DNA from: Paenibacillus thalictri
GTDB taxonomy: Bacteria; Bacillota; Bacilli; Paenibacillales; NBRC-103111
DNA: 64,000 nt
Assembly (NCBI RefSeq): GCF_004307995.1
Contig: NZ_SIRE01000011.1
Span: 230,984-294,983, forward strand
Direction of reading: 5' to 3'
Shown: piece after piece, positions 1 through 8,160 of the stretch
Layout of the letters: each line of letters starts with the position of its first letter
Numbering within the stretch: position 1 is the first letter of the stretch
The notes under the pieces: generated by a model
What the model saw: only the letters and a program-made list of their open reading frames with translations
Told to the model about the DNA's origin: nothing
The model's database searches: none
Translations under genes and position numbers: made by a program

Positions 1-414
1 ATCGGCATTATTGCTTCCGCTCAAGTCACCGGCAGATTAACCGAACGGCTGGGCGAAACGAAGCTGCTGAAAATCGGGCTATGGGCAGCCGCTATATCCG
101 CGCTTGTCCTGCTTGTGATGATCCTGTTAGGCGGCCCGCTGCTGTCCGTACTGATCCCGCTGTTTTTTGTCGTATCCAGTGTGGGCGTCGTTTCGACGAC
201 TTGCTTTTCGTTAGCGATGGAGAAGCAGGCGCATCAAGCCGGCAGCGCGGCTGCGGTGCTTGGACTGATTCCGTTTATTTTCGGTTCCATCGTCGCGCCG
301 TTAGTTGGCATTGGCGGCAGTCATACGGCAGTGCCGATGGGGATCGTGATCGCTCTGACCGATCTTGGCGCTATCGTTTGTTATTTTGGACTGGTACGGC
401 AAAAGCAGGCCTGA
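1..414 (+). CDS. MFS drug/H+ antiporter, C-terminal part (Bcr/CflA-like)
   Basis: Only the last ~137 residues are present; the gene begins before the window. The frame is open from base 1. It encodes a hydrophilic loop with a basic stretch (QVTGRLTERLGETKLLK), followed by four hydrophobic helices that end in VRQKQA and a TGA. The loop and the helices that follow it match the second half of 12-helix MFS exporters of the Bcr/CflA multidrug family, which pump small toxic compounds out in exchange for protons. The substrate cannot be read from this fragment. The next gene starts 27 bp downstream with its own strong RBS. Confidence 0.7.
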   Translation: MGIIASAQVTGRLTERLGETKLLKIGLWAAAISALVLLVMILLGGPLLSVLIPLFFVVSSVGVVSTTCFSLAMEKQAHQAGSAAAVLGLIPFIFGSIVAPLVGIGGSHTAVPMGIVIALTDLGAIVCYFGLVRQKQA

Positions 415-441
415 TTTTCTTGAGGACAGGAGGGGCCGCGG

Positions 442-1041
442 ATGGAAGAGAAGCAACCGGCAAGCACTCAGTTGGTACTTGTGGAGGTACCCGAGGCCCC
501 ATCGTTTCACGGTACTTTGCAAGTGGTGGAGCTTGAGGAAGGGAAATGGCGGCAAACGCTGGCGGCGATACCTGTCGTGATCGGCAGAAGCGGTCTTGCA
601 GCCAGCGGAGACGACAAAGCGGAAGGTGACGGCAAAACGCCTTCGGGACAATACGCTCTCGGGCCCGCTTTCGGAACCAAACCTCCGCCTGCGGGTATTA
701 AACTGCCGTATCGGTTAGTAGGAGAAGACGATTATTGGGTCGACGATCCGACATCGGACGATTACAACCGGTGGGTGCATTATACGGGCGATCCTTATAC
801 CAGGTGGAAGTCGTTTGAACTTTTGGCCAATCCGCTGTACCCCCACGCCGTAATTGTCCAATACAACGAGCAGCCTGTCGTTCCGGGCAAAGGAAGCGCA
901 ATTTTCATCCATCAATGGAAAAATGAAAACAGCCCGACGCAAGGATGTGTCGCGATGTCTTACGACAACCTTGTTCGGCTGATCGCCACGCTGGACCCGG
1001 CCAAACATCCGAGCATTCGGATCGTTCAACAGAATAAATAA
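442..1041 (+). CDS. L,D-transpeptidase (YkuD family)
   Basis: 199 residues. The C-terminal half carries the YkuD signature: His157 in IFIHQW, then PTQGCVAMS with the likely nucleophile Cys169. These enzymes make 3-3 cross-links in peptidoglycan or trim murein peptides. The usual HGC is QGC here. An earlier EGDGKTPSGQY stretch is also typical of the fold. No signal peptide or LysM is visible, so export or a cytoplasmic/spore role is unresolved. The start is ATG 442 behind AGGAGGGG. A hairpin terminator follows directly, so transcription ends before the muropeptide operon. The fold call is firm; the exact reaction is inferred. Confidence 0.85.
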   Translation: MEEKQPASTQLVLVEVPEAPSFHGTLQVVELEEGKWRQTLAAIPVVIGRSGLAASGDDKAEGDGKTPSGQYALGPAFGTKPPPAGIKLPYRLVGEDDYWVDDPTSDDYNRWVHYTGDPYTRWKSFELLANPLYPHAVIVQYNEQPVVPGKGSAIFIHQWKNENSPTQGCVAMSYDNLVRLIATLDPAKHPSIRIVQQNK

Positions 1042-1082
1042 AGAAAACCAGCAGTTTGTTCGCAGACTGCTGGTTTTCTTTT
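1042..1082 (+). terminator. Rho-independent terminator after the L,D-transpeptidase gene
   Basis: AAAACCAGCAG pairs with CTGCTGGTTTT around a TTCG-containing loop and is followed by T-rich sequence. It starts immediately after the TAA stop. Confidence 0.85.
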
Positions 1083-1160
1083 GGATAGAAATAATTTAAC
1101 TATACTAAGGAAAAAATAAACGGATGGTAGCAGGCGTATTTGTCTGACAGTGAGCGCCGG

Positions 1161-1220
1161 TGTGCCAAGACTTAAGCGAAGCGAATAACACGGCACGCCA
1201 AAAGCGCGGGCCGGGGCACA
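1161..1220. repeat. 60-bp direct repeat, copy 1
   Basis: Starts TGTGCCAAGACTTAAGCGAA and ends GGGGCACA. Copy 2 begins exactly 100 bp later. The ends TGTGCC/GGCACA are inverted repeats of each other. An internal CGGCAC could pair with the same 5' arm, giving two alternative hairpins. Confidence 0.8.
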
Positions 1221-1260
1221 GAGACGCTGGTGCGTCATCTCGCCGATTGTAGGGCGTTGG

Positions 1261-1320
1261 TGTGCCAAGACTTAAGCGAAGCTAATAGCGCGGCACGCAA
1301 AAGCGTGGGCCCGGGGCACA
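1261..1320. repeat. 60-bp direct repeat, copy 2
   Basis: Same first 20 bases and the same GGGGCACA end as the copy at 1161, with a few substitutions and one compensated 1-bp shift inside. The 40 bases between the copies are not repeated. Confidence 0.8.
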
Positions 1321-1514
1321 GACGACCTCCTCCGAATGGCGGGTCCAGGTTGCAGCGCACATATTGTCAGACTGCGATAAATGGCTGGTATTCAGATCGC
1401 GTATTAACCGCATTAGCGCCATCATATCGAATTAATTGGAGTAAACCGGAAAATGCCTGAACGCAGCAAATGAAGCGATACCGGTACAACTTGATTAAAA
1501 TTGATCTTTGGCAA

Positions 1515-1770
1515 GCTGTCTGTAACGGACATCCTCGTCGCTATGGTTGGTCTTAGGCATGCGAAAGTCATGCTCCAATGCTAACGGACACCGGCGCCTT
1601 TATGTGGCAAAAAAAACGAGATTATCATTTTTAACGGACAGGTGCGACTTTATTGGCCCAGAAAAGTCGGGGAAACCGTGATAGTAGGCCAAATAAGAGC
1701 GCTGGCGTCCGTCCCATTGAGCAAACCTCAGATTTGGTTTACATAGCTGCGCACATGTCCGTTAGAGAGG
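1515..1770. repeat. Cluster of TAACGGACA-type intergenic repeats
   Basis: Three copies read forward (cores at 1523, 1582 and 1632). Two read in reverse (near 1687-1714 and 1735-1764). The shared pattern is TAACGGACA, then about 4 variable bases, GCG, then CTTTAT or a variant, then TGGC. A weaker reverse match (GTCCGTTAACC) occurs at 1855. I see no protein or mobile-element ends, so this is probably a small dispersed intergenic repeat family. Confidence 0.7.
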
Positions 1771-2044
1771 GTGGCTTCTTCAACGTTAGGGTCTGCTCCA
1801 AGTGGTGGATGCACAATGGTTGAGTGATGCACAACGAATCGACAGCCTCACTCAGTCCGTTAACCATCCGGATGGGTTTTATGTCCAGAACGGGGCACGA
1901 CGCATAAAAGAAACTTGATCACTCCCGTGACGATTCCCGTGACTATACCGGGGTCCATCGGCTTCTGATCTTGACAACATTCGCGCAGCGCCAGGTCCCC
2001 TCATAGGGGGATTTGATGGAATGAAATAAAATTTCTTAAAAACC

Positions 2045-2074
2045 TTTACAAAATGACATAATGTTTAATATAAT
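2045..2074 (+). promoter_or_regulatory. SigA-type promoter of the muropeptide recycling operon
   Basis: -35 TTTACA at 2045-2050, an 18-bp spacer and -10 TATAAT at 2069-2074. This lies about 40 bp before the ATG of the first gene, in an otherwise AT-rich stretch. Confidence 0.65.
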
Positions 2075-2115
2075 TTGATCAGGCACTTTAAACTACTTAT
2101 GGGGGGCACCATATC

Positions 2116-3432
2116 ATGGGGAAAAAAAGTAAATTGTATTTCGGTTCGATGCTTGTTTTGTTAAGCGCTATCGTCAGTGCATGCGGAGGCGGAAGTACGC
2201 CGGCTCCAGCCGATAACAAGCAAGGCGCAAGCGGCGGCGAAGTGGCTGCTAAGCCAAGCGGCGAGAAGGTTAAGCTGACTATGTACAGCTGGAGACCTGA
2301 AGACAAGGACGGTTATGCTAAACTGATCGACGTATTCCAAAAGGACAACCCGAACATCCAAGTGGAGTTCAAACCGTTAAAATCGACCGAATACAATACG
2401 ATTCTCAGCAACGCGCTGCAATCCGGCACGGATGTCGATATTTTGCAGCTTCGTCCTTATGATGGCGCGAAAGCGCTCGCCGACGCGAATTACTTGACGG
2501 CGGTCGACAATGTGAAGGGCATCGAGAACATTCCTGCAAGTTATTTGGATGCCGCTCGCGGCAGCGACAACAAAGTATACGGCATTCCATTCATGCTCAA
2601 CAACGCAGTTATTTTTTACAATAAAAAGGTGTTCCAAGACAACGGTCTTCAAGTTCCCGAAACGTGGGAAGAGTTCTTGAAAGTATGCGAAACGCTGAAG
2701 TCGAAAAACATTATTCCGATCGCGCAATCCGGTAAAGCTTCCTACCTGCTTTCCATGACGCATACGGCAATCGCGCCAACGGCATACGGCGGCAACGATT
2801 TTGTGAAGTCGGTTACAAGCGGCGCTACGAATTTCAAAGATCCGAAGTTTGTCGATTCGATCAACCGTATGAAGCAGCTTGAGCCTTATTTCCCTAAAGA
2901 TTTTGTAGCGATCGAAGACAAAGACGCGCAAGCGCTGTTCTTCACAAGCAAAGCGGCGATGTATATTAACGGCAGCCACCGTCTGGAAACGTTCGAAGCG
3001 AACAAGCTGCCGTTCGAGGTTGACTTTATTCCGGGATTTGCCGCGAAAAAAGGCGATCCGGCTTTGATCACCACATGGGTTGACGGCTCGTATGCGATTG
3101 CCAAAAGCTCGAAGCACCAAGCGGAAGCCCAGAAGTTCATCGAATATATCGCTTCCAGCAAATTTGCCCAAGCATTCAGCGATGAGTTGTCCCGCGTAAG
3201 CCCGGTTAAAGGCGTAACGCCAAAGCATCCGCTGCTGAAAAGAATGGCTGAGCTGAGCGAAAAGAACAGCACGCCTTACCTGCTGCTCACGAACTTCAGC
3301 CAAGGCACGCCGACCACAAAATCGACGTTTGAAGATTCGATGCAAGGCATGTTTGTCGGTCAGCTGACCCCTGAGAAGGTAGCGGAAAATACGCAAACTT
3401 CCCTTGAAAAATGGTTTAAACCGGCAAAATAA
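2116..3432 (+). CDS. Sugar ABC transporter substrate-binding lipoprotein (family 1, CUT1)
   Basis: 438 residues. It has a lipoprotein signal, a hydrophobic core then IVSAC with Cys23, followed by a Gly/Ser/Pro-rich linker and a family-1 solute-binding domain. The YNKKVFQDNGLQVPETWEE stretch is typical. It would capture a carbohydrate outside the membrane for the two permeases encoded at 5567 and 6551. Genes for an L-Ala-D/L-Glu epimerase, a muropeptidase and MurQ sit in the same operon, so a cell-wall sugar (MurNAc, GlcNAc-MurNAc or a muropeptide) is the likely ligand. That is inference from context. ATG 2116 follows a GGGGGG-containing RBS. No ATPase gene is nearby; a shared MsmX-type ATPase is usual for this class. 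Confidence 0.88.
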   Translation: MGKKSKLYFGSMLVLLSAIVSACGGGSTPAPADNKQGASGGEVAAKPSGEKVKLTMYSWRPEDKDGYAKLIDVFQKDNPNIQVEFKPLKSTEYNTILSNALQSGTDVDILQLRPYDGAKALADANYLTAVDNVKGIENIPASYLDAARGSDNKVYGIPFMLNNAVIFYNKKVFQDNGLQVPETWEEFLKVCETLKSKNIIPIAQSGKASYLLSMTHTAIAPTAYGGNDFVKSVTSGATNFKDPKFVDSINRMKQLEPYFPKDFVAIEDKDAQALFFTSKAAMYINGSHRLETFEANKLPFEVDFIPGFAAKKGDPALITTWVDGSYAIAKSSKHQAEAQKFIEYIASSKFAQAFSDELSRVSPVKGVTPKHPLLKRMAELSEKNSTPYLLLTNFSQGTPTTKSTFEDSMQGMFVGQLTPEKVAENTQTSLEKWFKPAK

Positions 3433-3455
3433 TGTTGATTAGGGAGGCGGTTGCG

Positions 3456-4553
3456 ATGGAAGTATGCAGCGTGGACGTATTCCGCCAAGCCATCCCTTTA
3501 ACCAAGCCTTTTAAAACGGCACTGCGCACCGTAACCGTAGCCGAATCCGTGGTCGTGCGGATCGGTACGGCGGACGGCCGGGCAGGGTGGGGCGAAGCCC
3601 CGCCCACGGTCGTCATCACCGGTGACAGCTTGCAAAGCATCGAAGCCGCGATTGTCCATACGTTTGCGCCGCTGCTGCTTGGCAGAAGCGTACATACGTA
3701 CGAGCGGCTGCTGCAATCGGTACATCAGGCGATGGTTGGCTGCACCAGCGCCAAAGCGGCGGTCGACATGGCGCTGTACGATTTGCTTAGCCAAAGCTGC
3801 GGATTGCCGCTATACCGTTTTTTGGGTGGAGATAAGGAAAGCTTGGAAACGGATTTCACGGTTAGCGTGAACGCTCCGGAAGAGATGGGAGAAGACGCCG
3901 TTCAATATGTTCGTTCGGGTTTTCGCACGCTGAAAATCAAGGTCGGGAAAGATTCCATCGGCACCGACATCGAACGTATCCGCCATATTCGCAATCTTGT
4001 CGGCAGCGATATCAAGATTAGAGTTGACGCTAATCAAGGCTGGCAGCCTAAAGAAGCGATTCGCTCCATCCGGCAGATGGAAGATATGGGATTGGACATC
4101 GAGCTTGTGGAGCAGCCTGTCAAAGCGCCGGATATCGAAGGTTTGAAGATGGTGACCGATCATGTGGATACGCCGGTAATGGCCGATGAAAGCGTATTTA
4201 GCCCCGCACAAGCATTTCATGTCATTAAATGTCGCGCCGCGGATATGATTAATATTAAGCTGATGAAGTCAGGCGGGATTTACAAAGCCCAGCTTATCAA
4301 TCAGATGGCGGAGGAATTTGGCATCGAATGTATGGTTGGTTGTATGATGGAGTCGCGGATCGCCGCGACGGCGGCGGCTCATTTTGCGGCAAGTAAACGA
4401 AACGTGACGCGGATCGATTTGGATACTCCGCTGATGATGAAGCAAGACCCCGTTATGGGCGGAATCCGCTATGAAGGGCCTGTCATTACGTTCCCGGATC
4501 TTCCGGGTCTCGGTATTACCGATGTTGCGGGTTTCAATCGGACGGAGGCGTAA
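3456..4553 (+). CDS. ykfB: L-Ala-D/L-Glu epimerase (enolase superfamily)
   Basis: 365 residues, muconate-lactonising subgroup of the enolase superfamily. The catalytic set is visible: Lys160-x-Lys162 (LKIKV), metal ligands Asp191 (RVDANQ), Glu219 (LVEQP) and Asp244 (MADES), and Lys268 (INIKLMKSGG). The substrate-marking DLDTP (Asp321-x-Asp323) is the motif that holds the dipeptide amino group in L-Ala-D/L-Glu epimerases. The enzyme converts murein-derived L-Ala-D-Glu to L-Ala-L-Glu in the cytoplasm. I chose ATG 3456 because AGGGAGG lies 8 bp upstream. An ATG at 3432 overlaps the preceding stop but has no RBS. The next gene, a matching endopeptidase, starts 4 bp after the stop. Confidence 0.9.
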   Translation: MEVCSVDVFRQAIPLTKPFKTALRTVTVAESVVVRIGTADGRAGWGEAPPTVVITGDSLQSIEAAIVHTFAPLLLGRSVHTYERLLQSVHQAMVGCTSAKAAVDMALYDLLSQSCGLPLYRFLGGDKESLETDFTVSVNAPEEMGEDAVQYVRSGFRTLKIKVGKDSIGTDIERIRHIRNLVGSDIKIRVDANQGWQPKEAIRSIRQMEDMGLDIELVEQPVKAPDIEGLKMVTDHVDTPVMADESVFSPAQAFHVIKCRAADMINIKLMKSGGIYKAQLINQMAEEFGIECMVGCMMESRIAATAAAHFAASKRNVTRIDLDTPLMMKQDPVMGGIRYEGPVITFPDLPGLGITDVAGFNRTEA

Positions 4554-4556
4554 GAG

Positions 4557-5501
4557 ATGAGCGGACAAAAGAAAATGCTAGTCGCTGTTTCTGTAGCGGG
4601 TGTGTGGACAACGCCGGAATCTCCCAGGGCGCTGGATGAGCCGGCGCTGCAAAATCCGGTTCGTTTACCCAAATGGTTAATGTCATTAACTATTACCGAC
4701 AAGCTGGATTTGTGCGATGCCAACCGGCTGCAGACCCAAGTATTGTTTGGCGCAGAGGTAATTGTAACCGGGGAGAGCGGGGATTTCGCGCAAGTGTGCG
4801 TTCCCGATCAGAAGACGGCAAAAAGTCCGCTTGGTTACCCGGGATGGGTGCCAAAACGCCAGCTTGCCGAGCCGCCTTCGAGTTATTTCAGCGAGGGAAG
4901 CAGCGCAGCCGAATGGGTTGAAATCGTTTCTCCGCGGGCTGTTCTCACCTTAGACGGTCAGCCGGAGCTGGAGTTGAGCTTTATGACTCGGCTTCCCTAC
5001 ATCGGCCGGGAAGCGGACCGGGTGCAGGTTGCCACGCCGCTTGGTGCAGGAACACTGCCCGCCCAAGACATTCGCTTGGCGTCGTCTTGCCCGTCTGTTG
5101 ACGCGCAAACGGGAGAACGTATCGTTGACGCCGCGCGGCAGTTTGTCGGATTGCCTTACTTATGGAGCGGGATGTCGTCTTATGGTTTCGATTGCTCGGG
5201 ATTTGCCCATCATATGCATAAGTCGCAAGGGATTCTGATTCCACGCGATGTATCCGAGCAGGTGCTGTACGGAGAGGATGTTTCCGAAGACCGGCTTGAA
5301 CGCGGCGACCTGCTTTTTTTCGCAAGAGACGAGGGAAAAGGAAAATTTCATCATGTCGGCATTTATATCGGCGACGGCTGCATGATTCATTCTCCGGATT
5401 CCCGGGGGGCCGTGGAAATCGTGCTGCTGGCGGAACATAAGCTGGCCAAGGAGCACAGCAAGTCGCGGAGATACTGGTCAGGCAAACCGGGAGCAAGCTA
5501 A
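4557..5501 (+). CDS. ykfC: Gamma-D-glutamyl-L-diamino acid endopeptidase, SH3b-NlpC/P60 (YkfC-like)
   Basis: 314 residues. The first ~180 form SH3b-like regions with GWVPKRQL-type ends. They are followed by an NlpC/P60 domain with Cys213 (FDCSGF), His266 (KFHHVGIY) and His278 (MIHSP). Enzymes of this build cut the D-Glu-diamino acid bond in imported murein peptides and release L-Ala-D-Glu, the substrate of the epimerase encoded just upstream. No signal peptide is visible, which fits a cytoplasmic recycling enzyme rather than an autolysin. ATG 4557 lies behind GGAGG at the end of the previous gene. Gene order resembles the ykf murein-peptide operon of Bacillus, with a sugar transporter replacing the dipeptide transporter. 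Confidence 0.88.
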   Translation: MSGQKKMLVAVSVAGVWTTPESPRALDEPALQNPVRLPKWLMSLTITDKLDLCDANRLQTQVLFGAEVIVTGESGDFAQVCVPDQKTAKSPLGYPGWVPKRQLAEPPSSYFSEGSSAAEWVEIVSPRAVLTLDGQPELELSFMTRLPYIGREADRVQVATPLGAGTLPAQDIRLASSCPSVDAQTGERIVDAARQFVGLPYLWSGMSSYGFDCSGFAHHMHKSQGILIPRDVSEQVLYGEDVSEDRLERGDLLFFARDEGKGKFHHVGIYIGDGCMIHSPDSRGAVEIVLLAEHKLAKEHSKSRRYWSGKPGAS

Positions 5502-5566
5502 TCTTCTTAATAAGATAAAGAGGTGTTCAGAGCCATGTTTTGAACGCTTTCTTAAAGGAGCAACTT

Positions 5567-6502
5567 ATGAATGGGACCAAACCGGCCGTAATTAAAAAGA
5601 AGAACTATACGAAGCATCTGGTGCATCTGTTCCTGCTTCCTTCTCTTATTTTTTATGTAGGCTTTATGATATTCCCGATATTTCAAGCGCTGCTCAACAG
5701 CTTGTATTCGTGGAAGGGACTCACGAGAGATCATTTTATCGGACTGCAAAACTTTATCCGTTTGTTCACCGAGTCGCCGTTTAAAGAAATGTTTACGCGG
5801 GCGCTTGGGCACAACGTAATCTTTTTCGTCGGGATGATTGTGTGCGAGCTGGCCGTCGCATTTTTATTGGCCATGCTGATCAACAGCAAGATTAAAGGAA
5901 AAGAGTTTTTCAAAACCGTCTTTTTTATTCCTAAACTGCTTTCGGTCATCGTTGTCGGTTTTTTGTTCAGCTTGATTTTGAACCCGACGTACGGCGCTTT
6001 GAACACATTTCTAGGTTTTATCGGGCTGGAATCGCTTGCTAAGCCATGGCTTGGCGACCCGAAAACCGCTTTGTATACGATCATCGTTGTCAACAGCTGG
6101 TACGGATTCGGATTTGCCGTACTGATCTTCCTTGTCGGCCTTCAGGCCATTTCCGCAGAAGTATACGAGGCTGCCCGAATCGACGGCGCTTCGGGGCTGA
6201 AGATGGTAACCAGGATTACGATCCCTCTGGCGATGCCGTCCATCATGATTATGACGATTTTAACGTTTATCAGCTCGTTTGAAACGTTTGAACTCATATA
6301 TGCGATGCAAGGTTCATCCGGCGGACCGTATTTCTCGACGGATGTGTTAGGTCTTTATTTTTACCGGTTGGCATTTGGCTCCGTCAGCGGCGGCGACTCG
6401 ATCGGCATCGGTTCTGCGCTTGCAGTCGTTCTGCTTGTCATTATTTCCGCGGCGACCGCCATCTCGATGTTCTTCTTCCAGCGCAAGCAGATCGAACATT
6501 AA
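5567..6502 (+). CDS. Sugar ABC transporter permease 1 (CUT1, MalF-like)
   Basis: 311 residues with six hydrophobic helices. The EAA loop EVYEAARIDGASGLKMV contacts the ATPase. It pairs with the permease encoded at 6551 and the lipoprotein encoded at 2116. The start is ATG 5567, with AAAGGAG 7 bp upstream. A TTG at 5540 is in frame but has no RBS and would add nine unneeded residues. Its place between the muropeptidase gene and the HAD/murQ genes suggests import of a cell-wall sugar. This is inferred from operon structure, not from the protein. Confidence 0.88.
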   Translation: MNGTKPAVIKKKNYTKHLVHLFLLPSLIFYVGFMIFPIFQALLNSLYSWKGLTRDHFIGLQNFIRLFTESPFKEMFTRALGHNVIFFVGMIVCELAVAFLLAMLINSKIKGKEFFKTVFFIPKLLSVIVVGFLFSLILNPTYGALNTFLGFIGLESLAKPWLGDPKTALYTIIVVNSWYGFGFAVLIFLVGLQAISAEVYEAARIDGASGLKMVTRITIPLAMPSIMIMTILTFISSFETFELIYAMQGSSGGPYFSTDVLGLYFYRLAFGSVSGGDSIGIGSALAVVLLVIISAATAISMFFFQRKQIEH

Positions 6503-6550
6503 GGCTAGAGATGCCTCTTACGACGCAAATAATATGAATGGAGGTCATCC

Positions 6551-7372
6551 ATGGTGCTGCGGTTGCAACAAACGATCAAATACGTGATTTTATCGCTCTT
6601 TGCATTTGTTTCCATTTATCCCGTATTTCTGATGATCGCATCTTCCTTTAAATCCAAGCTGGAAATCATGGCGTCCCCGCTCGGGCTGCCGACCAGCTTC
6701 TCGTTCGAAAATTACGTAAAAGTATGGAATAAGGTGCATTTTGCCGACTATTTCCTGAACAGCTTGTATGTCAGCATCATTTCCGTTGCGTTGATCGTAC
6801 TTGTTTCATCGATGGCTGCGTTTTACTTAGCGCGGTATGCGTTCCGCTGGAACGGCGCTTTGCTGTTCTTCTTTATGCTCGGCCTAATGCTGCCGATGAA
6901 ACTGGCGATTTCGCCGCTGTACATGATGATGCTGAAGTTGGGTCTGGTCAATACGCTGAACGCGCTCATTATCGTCTATGTGGCGGGGCATATCTCGTTT
7001 GCGGTATTTGTCTTCTTCGGATTTTTCCGCACCTTGCCCAAAGACTTGGACCAAAGCGCGCGGATCGACGGCTGCAACGACTTTCAGGTTTATTACAAAA
7101 TCGTGCTGCCGCTGATGCGTCCGGCGATTGCTACCGTATGCATCGTCGATTTGATCAAAGTATGGAATGACTTCTTTTATCCGCTTATATTTATTAAAAG
7201 CTCGGAGCTCGGCACGATTCCGCTGGGGATGCTGACCTTGTTTGGCGAAAACGATACGGAATGGAATTTGCTGTTCTGCGGTTTGACCTTGTCGTCGCTG
7301 CCGATGATTTTAGCGTTTTTATTCGCCTCCAAGCAGTTTATCGAAGGCATGACGTCAGGAGCGATCAAATAA
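6551..7372 (+). CDS. Sugar ABC transporter permease 2 (CUT1, MalG-like)
   Basis: 273 residues, six membrane helices, with an EAA loop at DLDQSARIDGCNDFQVYYK followed by IVLPLMRPA. It is the partner of the permease encoded 48 bp upstream. ATG 6551 follows GGAGG. The stop overlaps the next gene's ATG by 1 bp (TAATG), so the HAD phosphatase is probably translationally coupled to it. The C-terminus FIEGMTSGAIK is the usual end of MalG-type permeases. Confidence 0.88.
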   Translation: MVLRLQQTIKYVILSLFAFVSIYPVFLMIASSFKSKLEIMASPLGLPTSFSFENYVKVWNKVHFADYFLNSLYVSIISVALIVLVSSMAAFYLARYAFRWNGALLFFFMLGLMLPMKLAISPLYMMMLKLGLVNTLNALIIVYVAGHISFAVFVFFGFFRTLPKDLDQSARIDGCNDFQVYYKIVLPLMRPAIATVCIVDLIKVWNDFFYPLIFIKSSELGTIPLGMLTLFGENDTEWNLLFCGLTLSSLPMILAFLFASKQFIEGMTSGAIK

Positions 7373-8142
7373 TGAAAAAATGGATTACGTTTGACCTCGA
7401 CGGTACCTTGATGCAAAATCCGTTTGGCAAATGGGTGTTTCCCGAAGTGGAGGAGCTGATTTCGCAGCAGCTGAAGCAGCCGTACAAATCGACGGAAGCG
7501 CTTGTCCGCGAGCATGAACGGAGGATGAAGGAAAACCGCACGGTCGAAGCTTATGACTGGGACGAAATGGTGCGCGAGCTGATCGGCGAGTTGAAGCTGG
7601 AGCTTGCCATCGATGTCGAGCAGCTCGTGCTCAAGCATTCGGCGGCTCCGAAAATTTATTTGCTCGAGGAAGCGGTCATTCCGGTGCTCAAACAGCTGAA
7701 AGTGCAAGGTTATTCGCTGGCTACGGTGACAAACGGCTTTTATAAATATCAATATCCGGTCATGAAAGAACTGGGCATCAGCGAATGGTTTGAAGAAATT
7801 GTTACGCCGGAGCTGGCGGGCTGCGGCAAGCCGAATGAACAAATTTTCGACGGACTGCGGAAGAGCGGCGAAATTGTCGCACATGTGGGCGACCGGCTCG
7901 ATCATGACGTGTATATGGCCAATAAGACCAATGTGCCTTCGATTTTCATATACCGGCAGCTGCCGGAAGCGCTGCGGGCGCTAACTCCGCGGGAACGCTC
8001 TACCCATGCGGACTTTGCGCCGCTGCTCCGGAAAAAGCTGGTATCTGAAGATCCGGCGGCGAATATAGATCCATTATCGGAAAGTTATATCCCGACCCAT
8101 GTCATCTGTACGTTGGATGAATTGGCGGGATGCTTGGAATGA
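7372..8142 (+). CDS. HAD-superfamily hydrolase
   Basis: 256 residues. Motif I is FDLDGTL with nucleophile Asp8, motif II is VTNG, a lysine lies in CGKPNEQIF, and motif IV is GDRLDHDV. It is a HAD phosphatase with a helical cap between motifs I and II. Position in the operon, overlapping the permease gene and 18 bp before murQ, suggests action on a phosphorylated amino sugar, but the sequence does not name the substrate. The start at ATG 7372 overlaps the upstream TAA. A longer in-frame extension to 7261 lies inside the permease gene and is not used. No MurNAc kinase is present in the operon. Confidence 0.82.
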   Translation: MKKWITFDLDGTLMQNPFGKWVFPEVEELISQQLKQPYKSTEALVREHERRMKENRTVEAYDWDEMVRELIGELKLELAIDVEQLVLKHSAAPKIYLLEEAVIPVLKQLKVQGYSLATVTNGFYKYQYPVMKELGISEWFEEIVTPELAGCGKPNEQIFDGLRKSGEIVAHVGDRLDHDVYMANKTNVPSIFIYRQLPEALRALTPRERSTHADFAPLLRKKLVSEDPAANIDPLSESYIPTHVICTLDELAGCLE

Positions 8143-8160
8143 CGGTTGGGAGGAACTGAT

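Larger units (their letters stand above)
1082..2044. other. Gene-free region carrying two families of short repeats
   Basis: About 960 bases with no credible coding sequence: the open frames lack RBSs and recognisable domains. It holds a pair of ~60-bp direct repeats exactly 100 bp apart (1161 and 1261) and a cluster of five TAACGGACA-type elements in both orientations (about 1515-1770), listed separately. Bases 1800-2040 show no feature I can name. The stretch separates a terminator from the promoter of the next operon. Confidence 0.6.

Noticed and set aside
1230..1460. Plus-strand frame of 76 residues in the repeat-rich gap
   Set aside because: It runs through the second 60-bp repeat, lacks an RBS, and encodes no recognisable motif.
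2377..3396. Minus-strand 339-codon frame opposite the substrate-binding protein gene
   Set aside because: Antisense shadow of a clear lipoprotein gene; Arg/Phe-rich with no domain.
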